From Rhizomicrobium sp. (lineage in GTDB: Bacteria; Pseudomonadota; Alphaproteobacteria; Micropepsales; Micropepsaceae), in contig JBBCHM010000001.1 of the NCBI GenBank assembly GCA_037200045.1, positions 310,001 to 374,000 of the forward strand: DNA of 64,000 nucleotides. The letters are read 5' to 3'. Numbering within the stretch: position 1 is the first letter of the stretch; each line of letters begins with the position of its first letter. The notes beneath the pieces were generated by a model. That model did no database searches. It saw only the letters and a list, made by a program, of their open reading frames with translations, and was not told the DNA's origin. Below, in pieces: positions 63,059-64,000 of the stretch. A program made the position numbers and the translations under genes.

Positions 63059-64000
63059 CTACTCCAATATCGTCACGATGCCGCGATTGCCGTCGACGCG
63101 CAGCCGCTGTCCGGTCACGATCCGCTTGGTGGCCTGGCCCGTCCCCACCACCGCGGGCATGCCGTATTCCCGCGCCACGATGGCGGCATGGCTCATCGTG
63201 CCGCCGATATCGGACACCGCCGCCTTGATCTTGCCGAACACCGGTCCCCAGCTCGGGCTGGTGACCGGACAGACCAGGATGTCGCCCTCGCGCACCTGGC
63301 CGATCTCGCCGGCGGTCTTCAGCACGCGCGCGATCCCTTCGACCACGCCCGGCGAGGCCGCGAAGCCGGCGATCTCGTTCTTGCGATCCTCGTCCACCGG
63401 CATGGACCAGCGCTCCAGGCTCTCGCTGGTGATGCCCCACAGCATCTGCACCGCCGGGTCCTCGACCGAATCGGGCAGGGGGCCCAGCGCCATCGGCGCG
63501 TTCCAGTCCTTGAGCTTTTCGTGGATCGCGCGGCGCCGCTCCACCAGCGGCTTGAAGTGCCGCCCGCCCTGGCATTCGACGCCAGCCGCCCAGGCCAGCA
63601 TGGCGTCGACCAGCGCCTGATCCACTTCGGTGTGCTGCAGGTGGAAGATGTCTTCCGCCTTCTCCAGCACGTTGGAGCGCACCAGCAGATCGCCGAATTC
63701 GCGCACCTTGTTGTAGAAGGTGACGACGAACCAGTGCTCGCAGAAGAATTTGTGATCCTCGACATAGGGGAACACGAGGTGGCACAGGCCGAGCATCTGG
63801 TCGAACGCCGCCCGGTCGTCGTCGGTCGCCAGCAGGTCGCGGTAGTCGGCGATGAAACGCTCGCGCTCCTTCTTGAGCTTCTCGATCGGCCGTTCGAGCG
63901 ACTCGCCGCGCTTGACCATGTCGATATAGCGCGGCAGCGCCGAGAACGGGATCGTCAGGTCGTCGTTCCAGCTTCGCTGATGGTGATAGAAGCCGTCGCC
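63059..64000 (-). CDS. PEP-utilising enzyme, C-terminal part (runs off window)
   Basis: At least 313 residues; the frame is open to the window edge (upstream residues GDGFYHHQRSWNDDLTIPF). The C-terminal swivelling domain carries the phosphohistidine in GGTMSHAAIVAREYGMPAVVG, preceded by PVTSPSWGPVFGKIKAAVSD. This is the mobile domain of PEP synthase, pyruvate phosphate dikinase and phenylphosphate-synthase-like enzymes. It lies 154 bases upstream of the carboxyltransferase-like gene, with copy 3 of the repeat between. A phosphorylated intermediate feeding the carboxyltransferase-like step is a possibility. Confidence 0.85.
   Translation of the reverse strand, partial: GDGFYHHQRSWNDDLTIPFSALPRYIDMVKRGESLERPIEKLKKERERFIADYRDLLATDDDRAAFDQMLGLCHLVFPYVEDHKFFCEHWFVVTFYNKVREFGDLLVRSNVLEKAEDIFHLQHTEVDQALVDAMLAWAAGVECQGGRHFKPLVERRRAIHEKLKDWNAPMALGPLPDSVEDPAVQMLWGITSESLERWSMPVDEDRKNEIAGFAASPGVVEGIARVLKTAGEIGQVREGDILVCPVTSPSWGPVFGKIKAAVSDIGGTMSHAAIVAREYGMPAVVGTGQATKRIVTGQRLRVDGNRGIVTILE

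Overview
The window is dense, GC-rich coding DNA of a free-living Gram-negative bacterium. Two complete TonB-dependent receptors and the tail of a third, twin-arginine-like and Sec signal peptides, IclR/AraC/MarR/TetR control genes and clustered FMN/CoA chemistry all point to an alphaproteobacterium. The exact order is not resolvable from the sequence alone. No rRNA, complete tRNA, CRISPR array or insertion sequence was found.

Layout. 1-6854: tail of a TonB receptor, a PepSY membrane protein, a convergent aminotransferase-sulfotransferase pair, an M24 peptidase, a TauE-type exporter and a DUF885 lipoprotein-like hydrolase. 6855-7487: a degraded stretch with a remnant of a winged-helix/ATPase regulator. 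7488-18500: glycogen and maltodextrin metabolism (glgP, DUF2934, glgA, glgB, glgX, malQ; no glgC here). 18607-23688: Lon with Hsp20, a nitroreductase, a Nudix hydrolase and a metallophosphoesterase. 23840-29030: a tightly overlapping TetR-controlled operon for a hydroxy-di/tricarboxylic acid (isocitrate-lyase family enzyme, LeuC- and LeuD-like hydratase, MmgE/PrpD protein, small membrane protein).

29218-33165 holds a membrane-anchored HIT protein, a gene broken by two apparent frameshifts, an unknown protein and a methyltransferase. 33166-42413 is an accessory catabolic region. It has a PPOX protein, a VOC protein, two MetE-C-like zinc methyltransferase homologues, a citrate-synthase-fold lyase, a CaiB CoA-transferase, a TonB receptor and an IclR regulator. 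Three promoters in this region share an 18-bp palindrome (CGAA-N6-TTCG) and look like one regulon. Two small secreted proteins at 33166 and 43160 are paralogues with no recognised function.

43922-64000: AraC regulator and quinone-reductase-like MDR; an AT-richer DUF3800 gene beside a possible tRNA-Ser 3' remnant; a CmcJ/NvfI protein with an HSL esterase; two LLM flavin monooxygenases with an SDR, a thiolase and an aldehyde dehydrogenase; a MarR-DUF1398 pair; a second TonB receptor; and a carboxyltransferase-like protein with a HAD phosphatase next to a PEP-utilising enzyme that runs off the window end. Several intergenic spaces carry large dispersed palindromic repeats (32997, 55577, 55730, 62930 and a distinct type at 49111).

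How the parts fit: the first half is central storage-polymer and stress housekeeping. The second half reads as uptake (TonB receptors), oxidation (LLM, SDR, ALDH), CoA activation (CaiB, thiolase) and C-C cleavage (citrate-synthase fold, ICL fold) of organic acids whose identity cannot be read from sequence.
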